Origin: Scleroderma bovista
Taxonomy: Eukaryota; Basidiomycota; Agaricomycetes; Boletales; Sclerodermataceae
Length of the DNA stretch: 64,000 bases
Direction of reading: 5' to 3'
NCBI GenBank assembly: GCA_037178675.1
Contig: JAYMGJ010000165.1
Span: 1-64,000, forward strand
In this document: positions 32,283 to 45,619 of the stretch, piece by piece
Position numbering within the stretch: the first letter of the stretch is position 1
How the letters are laid out: every line of letters begins with the position of its first letter
Program-made: the position numbers and the translations under genes
The notes under the pieces: generated by a model
Told to the model about the DNA's origin: nothing
Database searches by the model: none
What the model saw: the letters and a program-made list of their open reading frames with translations, nothing else

Positions 32283-33614
32283 ATGGACACCAGCAAAGAG
32301 CTGGCCTCAGGACCTCAACGGGATGGATCATCATCGTCGGTGGCGAGCCCGACTTCTAAGCCCGAGCGGGAGAAGCGCAAGCGGTCGCGCGTCACCCCAG
32401 AACAGCTTGTACATCTCGAACGATTTTTCGCAATGGATAGAAGCCCGACCGCCGCTAGAAGAAAGGAAATCAGCGACATGCTAGGCATGCAAGAGCGTCA
32501 AACTCAGATCTGGTTTCAGAACAGGTCGGTTTAAATATAAACCACGCTATCTCTTACCACCCTCCTGCTAGACGCGCCAAAGCCAAACTGCAGGATGGCA
32601 AGAAGGGCCGTGGTGGGAGTGCTGAAAGCCCGCCAGACACACCGCCCGAGCTTGCTACTGGATATCAGGCCGAACTACACAATCTGCTGCACGAGGACGA
32701 ACGTAAGCCTGCCATCATAACCTTTTCACCACGTTCCTCATCGTGACTCTGCACTCCTAGCTATTACCATCATCCCTTGCACCGATCTTTCCATTGGGAC
32801 ATGGCGTCGCATTGCCACCACCGTTGGCAAACACGACCTTGTGGCGTATCTGTGTGACGCCAAACGCTGTCTCACCTGGTTCATCCATTCTGCTGGATGT
32901 GGTTTCAAAATGGAAATTCCTTTCGACATCATAGCAGACACCGAGTTCACAAATGCTGCTCCTGGTTCTGGGCTCGCATCATTTATTCTTGCTCGGCCCC
33001 CGACCTTCTATCTAGAGTCGCTCTCTCCCCCTGCTGCTGCGCAAGGCACCGAACCGGTACGCCATTGGAAACAGTGCGCAGACTGGACTGAGGGCCAGCA
33101 GGCTACTAAGGTCCTCCGACACGAAGTCGTAGGCTCCGCCGTTCAGTTGGCACACGTCCTTCGCCACCTGAACGCACACTCGTCAGGCTCGGATATCCAG
33201 CTTCACTCCCCTTCGTACATGAATCATGATACGTCCCCTTCCTTGCTGCAGGATTTCAGGGGATCGTACATTCCTCCAATGTTTTCAGATTACTCCGGCT
33301 CTACTGCCTCGCACAACATGCAGACTGCTCCACAAACTCCGCTGGATCGTGGGCCGGGTGCATATACTCCGCTCGGACAGTCCCGCCCATATTCTGCTGG
33401 TTCCTCAGTAGGCTTTGTCCACACACCATTAGCCACCCCATCACCGCCAATCCTGACAACACCCTTCTACCCTGCAGGATCCATGGCCCCTGGGTCAACC
33501 ACACGATCAAGAGAATCTCTTGATGGCTCACTACCTTTGGTTTCGGGCGTGCCTGGCGTCACCTTTCACGCCGATAACTATTCCCAACGTCGGGACCATC
33601 GATTCGATTACTAG
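32283..33614 (+). CDS. Homeodomain transcription factor
   Basis: About 400 residues. A canonical 60-residue homeodomain lies at residues 34-93 (RKRSRVTPEQLVHLERFF ... IWFQNRRAKAK), split by an intron inside the third helix. The remainder is a conserved fungal C-terminal region (IPCTDLSIGTWRR) and a long Ser/Pro-rich tail. Exons 32283-32524, 32572-32702 and 32761-33614. Related basidiomycete and Schizosaccharomyces proteins regulate development or stationary-phase survival, but the target genes here are unknown. ATG 32283 is preferred; an in-frame upstream start exists at about 32199 but gives a hydrophobic, unlikely N-terminus. Confidence 0.88.
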
Positions 33615-34342
33615 TTACACAAAGCATTCCATTCACCCTGTTTTACCTATACGTTGTTGCCTTTCTTTCCTTTGCACCTTCGATTTCATACCATTCTCTG
33701 TAATTGGCCAGCCGAAGCAATGGCCTGTATCCTGCGTACTTGTCACTAATTCGTATTACACATTCATACACTTCAAGGTACCATTCACCCGGTCCAACCT
33801 AGTGGAACCTTCGAAATGCCAAGACAGGAGGTATAATAGTCGGTAGCTACTCGCAGTCGCAGTGTCCACGAGTACTTGTGTGCACGTGTTCACGAATGGT
33901 AGTTGTTCCGGGATGCCGAGATTGAGGACCAAAGGTTGCCAGCCCATCTACGGAAAATATTGCACCTATATTTGTCCTGCAGCCTCTCGCATCTGACTAC
34001 TTTCCCGGCTTATCCTCGCAGTATATGTTCTGCTCACGAGGGTGACTAGCCTCATTGTCAGAAAGTACTCCTTGCATAGGAAAACAAACCCACAAGCTTC
34101 CATATAACGATCCAGACATCGGGAAAGACAAGCCTGGGAACGCAGTAAGACATCTATCGATATTTAATGCGCGACACACTCACCTCATCCGAACTAGAGA
34201 GGGACGTCCCAGGCTTCACGATACATTTTGAAAAACATTTATCACTAGCTTTCTGTGAACCAATCAGGCAGAACATGCGTAGTATAAAAAACCGCGCACG
34301 TTAATAAGATCTTGGACGTTCAGTAGGGCGAGTTCTGAACGT
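33615..34342. other. Intergenic
   Basis: About 730 bp between the homeodomain gene and the next ORF. Only short frames with no motif. Probably 3' UTR and promoter. Confidence 0.4.
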
Positions 34343-34654
34343 ATGGAGTTCATGACGGCTTCCTTCCGTACATTGGTATCTAGAACCAGACATAAAAAAC
34401 TGGTCAATAGGTGGCATAAACTGGTTACCTTGTGCAAAATCCTGCGCACGAGAGGACGTTTTGAAAAAGTCGGGCATATTTTGAAGGAGATGTTGAGTGG
34501 AATGAATAAGCAACGAGTACGGTACACTTCCTTTTATGGTGAAATACTACATACATACATTGCAAACTCAAAACTTGCACTTGATCAGATTGTTGGCCCA
34601 GGTGAGCCCCGAGTTCACAGAGGATTGCAAACCATGTTCTACACCCCGCACTGA
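34343..34654 (+). CDS. Doubtful small ORF upstream of JJJ1
   Basis: 103 codons, basic and helical (RTRHKKLVNRWHKLVTLCKI), no known domain. It ends 21 bp before the JJJ1 ATG, leaving little room for a promoter, so it may be part of the JJJ1 leader rather than a gene. The minus strand is also open here. Confidence 0.2.
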   Translation: MEFMTASFRTLVSRTRHKKLVNRWHKLVTLCKILRTRGRFEKVGHILKEMLSGMNKQRVRYTSFYGEILHTYIANSKLALDQIVGPGEPRVHRGLQTMFYTPH

Positions 34655-34675
34655 CGCACTACCCAAGCTCTGTTG

Positions 34676-36529
34676 ATGGGTGCCCGTGAGTCGACTGCCA
34701 GGAACGAAACACAAGGGTCAGATGCGCAGCCCGATTACTATGAGCTTCTTGGCATCGAGGAATCGGCAACCGCGGACGAAATCAAGGTATGTGTTGATAT
34801 CCAAGACATCGTGCATAACAGCACATTCATACGGGGGAACATTTCAGAAAGCGTTTCGGAAACTTGCACTCGTTCATCATCCTGATAAGAACCAAGACGA
34901 TGTAGAAGGTGCCACAAAACGCTTTGCCGCTATTCAACAGGCATACGAGGTACGCTTCCTTGTACTAAATTCACTAGTTTGCGTCTTTCCGATAAGCAGC
35001 TCATCCAACCAATAGGTTTTGGGCGATGAACAAGTACGATTATAACTGATGTAAGATACAATCATCTAGAGAAACCTGACGATCTGTTTTCCAAGTAGGA
35101 ACGGGCGTGGTATGACTCGCACAAGGCGTCCCTGGCACCAGAGCCAGACGCGGAGGTAGTATTTGAAGGCGTGCGGAAAGGCGACCCTCCTCCCCGTGCT
35201 CGGGACCGCGGGCTATCCGTGCGACACCTCTCGTACTTCTTTGATGCCAGCCGTTGGGCTGGGTTTGATGACAGCGACAACGTGCGTGGATATGCACCCG
35301 CGTCATTTGGCTTTCGCGTGTAATTCTCCATGTGCACAGGGCTTTTTTACGTTGTATCGCAATCTCTTCTCCAGGCTAGCCCAAGAAGAGAATTTGATCT
35401 CCGATATTGAGTACCCCTCGTTTGGATACTCGACCTGGAGATGGACCTCGAACGAGAGGTCCACAGAATTGGCCCGCGATTTTTATACTGCTTGGACCAG
35501 CTTCTCGACTATGAAGGACTTCATCTGGATGGACCGATACAATATTGTAGATGCACCCGATCGGAGGATTCGAAGGTTTGTCCCCCCCCTTGTATTATTT
35601 TTGGCGTGAACATGTGAACCGCGACAATTCTTATCCAGACTAATGGAGAAAGACAACAAGAAGGTACGTGATGACGCCAGGAAGGAGTACAACGACATAG
35701 TCCGGGTAAATCCACCCACTTTCAGCTATCCTCCCACCCACTAATCGTTCAGACCATAGTCTCTCGCGCTATTCATCCGGAAACGGGACCCCCGGTACAA
35801 AAGTCATCTCGCTCATCAGGCACAGCTTAACGTGTCACAAAAGGGGTCTGGATCTCACACTCCCAAATCCCATCAGAGCACGCCCACGGTGTATGTTGAA
35901 CAGGAGTGGCAAAAGACAAGTGAGCCCGCCGCGGATGACGGTCTGGACTGGGCAGCCGCGGAAGGAGAGGACCCAGAAGAGTGGGAGTGTGTCGCGTGCG
36001 GGAAAACATTCCGAAGCGAGGCAGCATGGAACAGCCACGAACGGAGTAAGAAGCATGCGAAGGAGATTGAAAGGCTGAAGCGGGAGATGTTGCGGGATCA
36101 CGAAGAGTTTGGGCTTGAGGACGATGAGGGACCTGCGGAGGAGCCACCGCCACCACCTCCCGAAACCGGCCCGGCTGTCTCAGTCGAGGATGTGCCTGAT
36201 CATGTGTCTGACGCTGAAAGTGTTCCCGAAGTCACACCGACGGAGACCCAGAACAAGGATCAACCGGACAAGGTAGAGATGTCAAAGAGGGAGAAGAGGA
36301 AGTTGAGGGAGGCCAAGAAGGCAGTGCAGCAGTCTCCCCAGGTGTGTTGCCAGGTTCCGTGCTCACCGTGTTATCAATCCAATATTAGACTTGCCACGTA
36401 TGCGAACAACCTTTTGACAGCAGGACAAAGCTATTCACCCACATTCGCGAGACTGGCCATGCCCTTGCAGTCCCAGCGAACAACGTGGAGATCAAATACA
36501 ACAAAACAGGTAAGAAGGGTAGGAAATAG
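34676..36529 (+). CDS. JJJ1: DnaJ-family ribosome-biogenesis co-chaperone
   Basis: Homologue of yeast Jjj1 and human DNAJC21, which recycle the 60S export factor Arx1 in the cytosol with Hsp70. A J domain begins at residue 22 ([11 protein letters not shown]) and contains HPD. Next come the conserved aromatic region ([19 protein letters not shown]), a first C2H2 finger ([23 protein letters not shown]), an acidic and Lys-rich linker, and a last finger ([23 protein letters not shown]) near the C-terminus. Eight exons: 34676-34786, 34848-34949, 35016-35033, 35099-35281, 35340-35575, 35639-35705, 35760-36341, 36389-36529. The third exon is only 18 nt. The stop lies 32 bp from that of PRP18 on the other strand. 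Confidence 0.93.
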
Positions 36530-36561
36530 TCGTGGGTACTATAATAGGATAAGAGACCCTG

Positions 36562-37847
36562 TTACCCCATCAGTTGCGAAACATCGTCCGGTGGATACTT
36601 TGTTTGCGCAAAAGTCAACAATCTGCCACACTGGTTAGCAAACCTATCATGCCGAACCAGAAAACACGTACCGCTTCAGGCTCTGTATATATTTGCGGCT
36701 AACTTCATCGTTGAGGACATGTGCAACTTGGTCACTCGAAATCTTTTCGCGTGCGGACCGCTCGTGAATGCTGAAGAACTGCATTAGCTGAAAGACCACT
36801 TCAATTTGGCAAGTAATACATACCCAACCATAGTCACACCGATCGGCCAAGGTGCATTTCCTATTGATAATCTGAGATATGAATCATTGGCCTTTTGATA
36901 TTCGCGTTTTTGCATGTAATGCACGATTTCCGCTATACGGGTCAACATATCCGAGGGTAATGACTGTCCAACGATCGTCAGAACCGCATCGGATAGGCCA
37001 GGACGACATACTCTCGATCGCAACATCTTGAAAAGTGGTTTGAGATAGTCCGCAGACTGCACTTGGGTCGCTGCAGCCAATTTGCCTGGCATCGACTGCT
37101 TGATATGCTCTGCACTGTATTCAGTCCAACGAACAATCGAGCAAAAAGGTAGAGACATACCTGGTCGCTCGTCCATGGCTTCTTCCCACTCTTTGAGGGT
37201 TCGCTTAAGTGCATAATAAATGAGGGGGTAGAGCTTGTCTGGGTCGGTCTTGACCAACCCCATGTCAATCACCCCACCAGACTCCGAATCCGTGTCACCC
37301 CTTTTCTTCTCCTTGTTCTTGTTTCTGAGCTCTCTTTCAACGTTTTCGACATCTTCCAATGCTTTCTTAAAGTCATTTTGACCACTCTCGCGTTCATGAT
37401 CCTTCCCCTCGAGCAGTTCGAGAGCGCGCAACCGAAGCCTTCGATCCTTATCCGACTCCCCAAACAAACGAATAGGGTGGCCCTTGGCGCGGAGTCTACG
37501 AATGGTTTCTTCGTTGGAAATATTGAAAGATGATTGGGGTTTAGTTGTGTCAGATTCTTGGTACTCTTCGAGCGGGGTAACAGACTTGGACTGTTCTCCA
37601 TTCACGTTTAAGCGTCGCCAGGAAGCTGACAACGAAAAAAGCTTACTTTCTCCTTCCTTCTCATAGTGGACATCTCGGCTTGCCTCTGCGTTTCTTCCCG
37701 CGCAACTTTCTCCTCGCGGGCTTTCCGTTCTTCCTCCTCCTTTAGTCTCTCCATCTCTCCTCTTCGCACGTACTTTGTTGGCCTGAAGCTATGATCTCCT
37801 TCCACCGCTTTCCGTTTGAGAGCAATTTCCGCCTTGAGCGCGTCCAT
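36562..37847 (-). CDS. PRP18: Pre-mRNA splicing factor PRP18
   Basis: Second-step splicing factor that acts with Slu7 to hold the 3' splice site. It has an N-terminal charged coiled coil, the PRP4-like motif [19 protein letters not shown], and the C-terminal PRP18 domain ([39 protein letters not shown]). Introns: 37591-37646, one after MDERP (near 37110-37165), one inside VTMVG/IHERS (near 36795-36830), and 36623-36671. The last restores the family C-terminus ([19 protein letters not shown]) ending at a TAA at 36562-36564. It is divergent from COX6B across 105 bp. Confidence 0.92.
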
Positions 37848-37952
37848 AGTGTATGAATCGAGTGAGGAAAAGGTCGGTGGTTACATAAGCAACATTTGAT
37901 CTGTCCGCCAACCTCCGAATTGGTCTCGACTCTCCTCCACTTCACCCGCACG
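37848..37952. promoter_or_regulatory. Divergent promoter of PRP18 and COX6B
   Basis: 105 bp separate the two ATGs. No distinct box was identified. Confidence 0.55.
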
Positions 37953-38463
37953 ATGTCTGACGGTGACCTGTCCAGGTAAATGTCTTCCTTATTATTTTCC
38001 ATCATCTTTACTCATACTTTTCCCCAGCAAATACGTTCTACAGACCGCTGGCTTTGACGGTAAGTTTCATCCAATTTTTCTTCAATTCTGGCTGAATGCT
38101 GCGCTAGCCCGCTTTCCCAATACCAATCAGACGCGGCACTGGTAAGAACACCTACGCGACAATCCACCATGTGATGCTAATTATAATAGCTGGCAAAACT
38201 ACTGTGATTATTTCAAGTGTGTTTCTGCCAAGGGCGACGAGTTCGCGCCATGTAAGCAGTTCAAGCGTGCCTACCACTCACTATGTCCTAGTGAGTTTGT
38301 TTCTATTCGGACATTGTGCTATTTCTCACTACTTCGACAGATGAATGGGTATGATTTAGGCCAGTAGTGTGTAGTATGTCCCTGACACGGCGGTTGTTTT
38401 CAGGTATCCAAGTGGGACGAACAGAGAGAGAGTGGAACATTCCCCGCCTCCTTGGAGCCTTGA
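37953..38463 (+). CDS. COX12: Cytochrome c oxidase subunit 6B
   Basis: Small intermembrane-space subunit of complex IV. About 85 residues with the twin CX9C/CX10C pattern (CWQNYCDYFKC ... APCKQFKRAYHSLC) and the family ending WDEQRESGTFPASLEP. Six exons: 37953-37975, 38028-38059, 38108-38141, 38190-38290, 38341-38348, 38404-38463. The fifth exon is 8 nt (ATGAATGG) and supplies Asn-Glu-Trp of the conserved CPNEWVSKWDEQ stretch; skipping it would shift the frame. Five introns in a gene of this size is dense. Confidence 0.93.
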
Positions 38464-38712
38464 TAGATATGGGGCTCGTCTGTCTGTGAAAGTTTAGATT
38501 GTCTGCAGAAATGGATTGCACTTGAGCTCGAAAGCCCTGAAATCAGTTGTGATGACATCACGTGGTGAAGCTTTTGAAGTTTGGGGTCGTCGATACATCA
38601 CTTGCTTCAAGTCTACATACTTGAACGAAACCCCCAAACGCGGCAGCCGTGTTGAATCGACGACCGCAATAAACCAATTCCCCTGCACGCTTATGCTGGC
38701 GTTTCTCAAATC

Positions 38713-41452
38713 ATGGATGGTGTAAACTTGGCTGCCCTCACTGAAAATGCAGCGAGGCTCGGGATGCGCATCCAAGAGACGCTGCATGAACACACCCGCG
38801 ATTTGGCCATTACCAGGGGCGGGGCGTCCCTGTTCGATATGCCGGATGATAAGAACATAGGACGCCAGCTCGAATTCAGCAGCGATCGGGAGAAACTTGA
38901 AGCTATGAAGCGTCTTATTGCAGTGAGTGCACTTTTCGGATGTCAAGTTCTATTTCCCTGAACCTTGGCCAGCTCACATCCAAAGGCCGAAACATGTCAA
39001 ACTATTTCCCTCAGGTAGTCAAGAATGTCGCGTCGCAAAACTTGGAGATCAGGAAACTTGTGTACATATATCTGCTTCGCTACGCTGAACATGAACCAGA
39101 TCTTGCATTACTTTCGATTAATGCGTTTCAGAAGGATTTGACTGATCCAAGTCCACTTATCAGAGCCATGGCATTGCGCGTTCTGAGCGGAATCAAGGTC
39201 CCCATGATAGGGAGCATCGTCGTTCTCGCCATCAAGAAGTGCGCAGCAGACCTTAGTCCATATGTTCGAAAGGCTGCTGCCCTGGCAGTACCAAAAGTGT
39301 ACCGGTATGCATTGGTTCCACCCTTCTACTCAAGTTGCATTGAGAGCGTATCGTAGGTTAGATCCTACCCAGCAACCAGCCCTTATTACCATTCTATCTT
39401 CTCTCCTTCGCGACCGTTCACCACTGTCAATCGGTAGTACCGTCATTGCATTCGAATCCGTCTGTCCGACCCGACTGGATCTTCTACATCAACAGTATAG
39501 ACGTTTATGCAGGGTGCTCGTGGATGTAGACGAATGGGGCCAAGTCGATCTTCTTAACCTCTTACTGAGATATGCACGGATGATGCTTCCAAAGCCAGTA
39601 GTATCTGGCGACGGAGAAACAGAAGAACTTGACAGTGATCTGCAATTATTACTGTCTTCAACGGAGCTGCTGTTTCAGTCCAGGAACCCAGCCGTAGGCG
39701 GAGACTATTTCTCAACGCTTTCATGATTGAGCGTATGAACAGGTTGTACTTGCTGTGGTGCGCGTATTTTTCTACGTAGCAGCTCCGTCTTCCATGGACA
39801 AAATTGTCAACCCATTGCTTCGAATACTACATTCCTCGAAGGAGACGGAGCGAGTAGTCCTTGCTTACATCTTGGCTGCGGCATGTGAACACCCAGTAAG
39901 TCACTTGTGTTATTTGCTTCTTGGTACTGAAGGATGTCAAACAATATGATCACAGTATCTGTTTTCGTCTCATCATGCCCGTTTTTTGATTCGAACTGGT
40001 GACCCACGACAAGTGAAAAGAAATAAGATCAAAGTCCTTCTGAGCCTTTGTAGTATTGAAAATCACCAAGTCTTACTTCGCGAATTCATCGTGAGTCACA
40101 GTATCTGGCAGGAGGGAACTGACATCATCTCCCTGTACAGGATTACGCAGATGACCCCGATGATGTGGTGGTCGGAGATGCCATCCACGCTGTCGGTCAA
40201 TGTGCACGCCACGTAACCACCTGTGCTCAACAGTGTATCTCAGCTCTACTTACCATGATCAAGAGCAGACACGGCGAGTTTGCGTGCTACGTCTTCCTCG
40301 AAATATAATTCTTATTGTCCTTGACAGATGCTGTCGTCAGCAACGCCATCCTCGTCCTTAAGTCCCTTGTCCAGAACCAGCTTCTTAATACCCACTTAGT
40401 AGGGGGATCGACCTCGCAATCTCCTCTTACGATCATCTCTCAGTTGGCTCGAAGGATAGATGATATCAAACACCCTCGAGCACGTGCATGTGTGCTCTGG
40501 TTAGCTGGCCAGTATTGCCCTACAGAAGGGGAAAGCACTGCCATTGACGGTGTTGCCGATTGGGCACCCGATGTGCTACGAAAGACAGCGAAGACGTTCA
40601 ACAATGAGGCATGCACCTGATTACACTCCACTCTCTCACATTGACCCTTGTCTTGCAGGATCCCCTTGTCAAGTTGCAGGCTCTCACCTTCGCTGCAAAG
40701 CTGTTTGTCCTATCCCCAGCTGATCATACCCTCGGACTGTTGTGCCGCTATGTGTTTTCGCTTGGAAAATATGACATGAACTATGACGTTCGGGACCGGA
40801 CGCGCATGCTCACTTCTTTACTCTCTGGAGTATCTGGAGTATTGTCATTGACAACCGACCAGCGGCCTGAGGAACAGATCGGCGGAGTTGTCCTCCGCAG
40901 AGAACAGATTAAAAAAGTTCTCTTCGAGGGAAAGTCAGGAATAGTGGATGAAGACTTCCATACTGGTGAGCTGAACATCCCAATATTGCGAACCAGGCAT
41001 ACCCATTCCTTCTCGTAGGCAACGATTACCCCATCGGCTCTCTCAGTTTAGTGACCCATAAAGACATGCACGGTGACTGTGTTCTGCCCGAGTGGCTTGA
41101 AGCAGGTATCGATCCCGCTTTACGCAACAGCGACGAGGATGCATCCGCCTTGCTACCTCCCGCACAATCAATAGCTTCGGTTGCGGCACCTCGCCCGTCA
41201 GGATCAACAGGCATCACACCAGTCGCGCTCACTCCCACCAGCTCAACCCCAGTTCACAACACAAAGGAAGATTGGAGGGACCTCAATAAATTCTATGCAA
41301 GTGATAGCGAACAGAGCGAACCCGAAAGTGGGCCATCAGAGGAAGAGGACGATCACGAGGATAGTGGAAATAACGACGAAGAACAGAGCAACGATGATGA
41401 TGATGACAGTGACGACGAGAGTGGGGAGGAAATTGACAGAAAAAGTCAATGA
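38713..41452 (+). CDS. APL6: AP-3 adaptor complex beta subunit
   Basis: Large adaptin of the AP-3 complex, which sorts cargo from the Golgi/endosome to the vacuole. The N-terminal trunk of HEAT-like repeats is clear: [66 protein letters not shown] long Ser/Asp/Glu hinge ends the protein (about 90 residues). At least eight exons with GT-AG introns. It ends about 186 bp before the convergent stop of CWH43. The acidic hinge without a folded ear domain is common among fungal AP-3 beta proteins. Confidence 0.9.
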
Positions 41453-41638
41453 TTACCCCCTACACCTGAGCATCCTCCGGAAGTTTGTAGTACAACGGCT
41501 AGACGGGTATTGTTGAGTAGATCATCAATGATCATGGATGGAGCTTACAGTATTGAATACATGATAGTAGTGTCCATTCACACCCCCTTGTTTCTGACTG
41601 CCATAATATTCCATTGGAAACCACTGAAACAACGATGG

Positions 41639-44600
41639 TCAGCTGCTTGGAGAGATAGAAGCAGACACTGGTTTACGAACGTGATCCTCGGGGAGACCCT
41701 CTTTCCACGAGCGCAACAGGCGAGATTCTTTCGATTGTGAGGTAGGTTCAAAGCCACGCTTCGGGACAACGAATTGGCCAATTTGGAGTTCGGTGTCAGT
41801 GACAATACCTCGTGATACACGTGCATATGCCGTCCTGTAGAGTCCCCGATACAGTATGTATTCACACCTGCGGTTCAAAGCGAGTATTCATGATTATGTA
41901 GAAATATTGAAGGACAGTTAACTAACCATCTGTCCATGTCATCGGGATCAATGTCGTACACGAGACCGTCATTCACGAGGAGGTCATACGGCGCGGCTTA
42001 TACTCCCTATCAGCAAAAAATATTAGGCACACCATAGATACATACGCCTAGATGCATGCGGCTTGGTCACCACATAGCCCAAGAAGACGATAGGGCGGGG
42101 ATATGACTTGGCCATGATATGGGCTAATTCTTTGCTCTGCAGTTCTCTGTCCAAGGGATCCTCCTCTATAGACAAGGGGTCGATTATAGGGAAATAACAA
42201 TAGCCACAACATTACCTTGGCCATTATGTGAGACAACGACAATCACCTCGGTTCCGTACACGTCCAAAATTGCTTCAATTGCTGGGGCAAGCTCGCCTCT
42301 GGGCGAAGGTAACAAGTGGTGATCGGAGCGGACAATAGGAAACTAACAGCATGTAAAATTCGTGAGGTTTCCAGTTGTTTCTTATAATACTCACCTTGGA
42401 AAGCAGTACCGCTCCCCAAGTATGCGAGTTGGGTCCAGGGCCCAGGTCGACGTACTTTCGCAAGTTGCTTTAATAGCCACAGACAAAAATAAAAAATACC
42501 TACGTATCCCAACTCCTCAGCTACGACACGGGTCCTGCATGTGTGAAACTGAATCACAGCCTCTAGGTGATATCGACCGCAAGAGGACTCACAGATCTCG
42601 GTTTCCGTATACCGTGCGCTTCCATACACGTCAGTCTGTGTTTGTTAGCTGATGTATATTATACCTACGTGGAGGTCTGTTTCCAGTAAGCCGACTACGT
42701 CTAATTGCATGTCCCTGAAATCGCATGAGTCGCTTGCACTCGCCATTCACAAAGCACGCCCCACCTTATCACGTCCCGCATGCGACGCTGGCTGTCACGC
42801 CCTACGTTGTCAATGCCAAAATGAACGGTCCATATCCCCGCATTGAAAATCCTGGTTCCAGATTTGTACGGTCTGGGCCCAAAGGCTGGCCAACGATAGA
42901 GAGAGATGAGCGTAGAACCGAGCATGATAATAATGAGAAGGACCCGGGTGTAGCTAACTGCTGAACCGATAAAATTGAACGACGGACTAGGTTTCCCAAA
43001 ATTCTTGCTGGGCAACCTGAACGCAAGAGAGATTGCCACAAGCTGGGTCATAAGGATTCTATTCTTCATTGTCTGGCCAGCGGTAGGGTGAAGGTCGATA
43101 AAAGGACTTACAAATCTGTCCTTTCTCTGAAGTAGGCGCCACCTGGTACGAACGCGTATGCCACCGTAAACACATTGGCCACGTAGAATAGTATAGCCAC
43201 AAAGAATGCCACAAACAAAGTTCTTCCAGATTTTCCGTTCCCTTTCACTGCAACCTGAGTCAGAATGGAAGGGATGACTGACATGCAGAATACTGCAAAG
43301 TTGAGGCCACCAGCAAAACCCTGCCAGTCTCTGAAACTATACATCACATAGGCGGCCGCGCAACCGTATGCGAACCACACGGGATGGGTGAGCAAGGTAG
43401 ATGATGTGCACGGTGAAAGAACAGTTGGAATCAGCAGTCCGACTGACTGTGCGATCAATGTGAGTGAACCATAGAGGTGTGGCATTGGTCCTCTAGGATG
43501 CCGGTCTTCATAGCCGGTCCAGGACCAAGCAATGATAGTGCTGGAGTCCGAGAACATACAGTGTAACGTGAAAAACAGGGAACCCAGTGCAATCGATGAC
43601 GGCAACCAACGATCTTCGCTATCATGTTTATCAGGAGAGCGCGCATTTGTACCCGTTTCCTTCGGATTCAAGGGCACTGAAGCAGAGGCGCGAGATACAG
43701 GTGTCCGTGTGCCCAACTCAAGGAGCGCAAGAATAGCCAACAATATCCCAATCTTGTTGTAGCCTCCCGTTTCTTCATTGAGCATGGGCCAAACTAGCTG
43801 AATGGTCAATGAGGAGAACTACACTAACGGCACCATACAGACCTGGATTGTTGGAGTGATTTGCATGTTTTGACAAAGAGGATAATATCAAACCCAGCCC
43901 GAGAACTGTGACGTGTCAGGTAAACTACTCAGAAGGATAAACACAACTCACGTAAACCCTGATATGCTCCCTCGCATGACATCCAGTCCGCCGAGTGGCT
44001 CACCATCACCATCACATTGGCACCCGCAACCGCATACAACCTTGCTACTGGGTCATTAAGCTTGTATGCAGCAAGACCAGCAAGCGAAAGTATGCGCAGT
44101 GTCACACGGCCCCCTTGGGTATTGGCCCAACGCCGCAAGGGAGTAAATGCCAGAAGCGCAGGTGAAAGGTAGGTGAAAATAGACGCTTCTGCACCCGAAA
44201 TGCCAAGTTTCCAGACTGAGAAGTAGAACAATGTAGTGAGAAGGGACGTGACAATTGACCAGAGCAAGTAAGCTAAGTGAGTCATGTCGGTCAACTTTCC
44301 TGTGCAGCTACCGTTGACTTGAACTCACAGAAGTATATGTCGGCGACGAAACTTAGAACACTTCTCAACTTTGGGGTGTGAACACCAACAAGGTGGTTCA
44401 TTCCAACCGAATCAGGTGCTACTGGAGCGATGGTCTCCTTATTCGTAGATTCCTTCGTCTTGTCTGTTTCAGGGTTGTCAATGGCAGCAATAGCCGTAGT
44501 GTTGTTTGACACAGAATGTGTCTGTCTATGTTCAACGAGTCAGACTGCATTATACAAAGTGACTTGGATGGTAGTACATGTCGTTACCCCCATCGGTCAC

Positions 44601-45619
44601 ATCCAAAGACACTCCTAACGCTATCTGAAATCATGAAATCATAAGTCTCAAAGATGAATGATGTTGTGATGCCTTGCGGTACTTGCCTGCAAGCTGGATT
44701 GTTTCAAATCGATCTCTAGTACAGAATCATAGAGAACATCCAGTAATATGAGACCCCATTCGAAGAAGGAATACCAAGTATATGCTACATTCAGTTGTGA
44801 ATAACACTTCCACGGGCAGTGAAAAGTTGGTCCACACACCTCCGGGTATCCTATACACCTTATGTTGAACAAAGAAATACATCATGGGTATGATTGACCC
44901 AAAAAATCTGCAGAGCAGATGATAGGGTTTTCCATTTAACTATACGAACACTGGGGCGTAACGACCTACAATGTTACAACAAGTTTTCTGTCAAGATATA
45001 CATGAGTTCAAGGTCCACTTTTAGCCATGTATCGAATCGTACCGCTTTCGACGTGATTTTGTATGACCCGGCGGAGTACAAAGGACACCACCCAACATCC
45101 AAGGAACGTTACACACGATATATGTGATCATGAGCACGTCGTGCATGTCATGGTCGTCTGTCGAAGTTATATACACCCAGCCACCGCATGATAGTGTCCG
45201 TATAATGCCAGTAAGGAACACCCAACCTGGCAAGCTCGACGTCGGGCGCCTATTGAGCCAGTATTGCAGGAACACGAGAGAGAACCGTGGCCCACTCGTA
45301 ACTGCAATGAGGATCTGGAATATGTTGCGCTCTGGGTACCAGTCGCCAATGCTGAAAGGTGCATAAGCATAGACACGACAAGGGAACATCAATTTGTTAC
45401 TGACGTGGCGGATACTGACGGAAACCACTCTTCTGGATACCCGGCAACTCCGTTCTTTACGATTTTCTTGTAGTGCAACGCGCAGGCCACAAGCAGCGCA
45501 GCGCCGAACGCGGCGAACGCAAGGTAGGTGTGGATGGCTGCAACATAGGATGCATCGATAACCAGCCGTTCAGGAGCCCGGCTGGTTGACCGAGAACGTT
45601 GTGTTTTGTGACCTGCCAT
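41639..45619 (-). CDS. CWH43: CWH43-type GPI-anchor lipid remodelase
   Basis: Multi-pass ER membrane protein that replaces the lipid of GPI anchors with ceramide. The N-terminal PGAP2/Frag1-like part is recognisable ([13 protein letters not shown], then [20 protein letters not shown]), followed by about ten hydrophobic spans (43108-44294) and a C-terminal endonuclease/phosphatase-like domain ([18 protein letters not shown] near 42420; [22 protein letters not shown] near 41840). More than ten short exons; boundaries inside the C-terminal half are approximate. It shares a 133-bp divergent promoter with the CobW gene. ATG 45619 begins a short basic cytosolic tail before the first span. Confidence 0.88.

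Noticed and set aside
37620..37650. A 21-nt intron in PRP18
   Set aside because: Too short and leads to a stop; a 56-nt intron (37591-37646) with a normal donor and a good frame was chosen.
38494..38946. 150-codon minus-strand ORF overlapping COX6B and the AP-3 gene start
   Set aside because: It overlaps confirmed exons on the plus strand and shows no domain.
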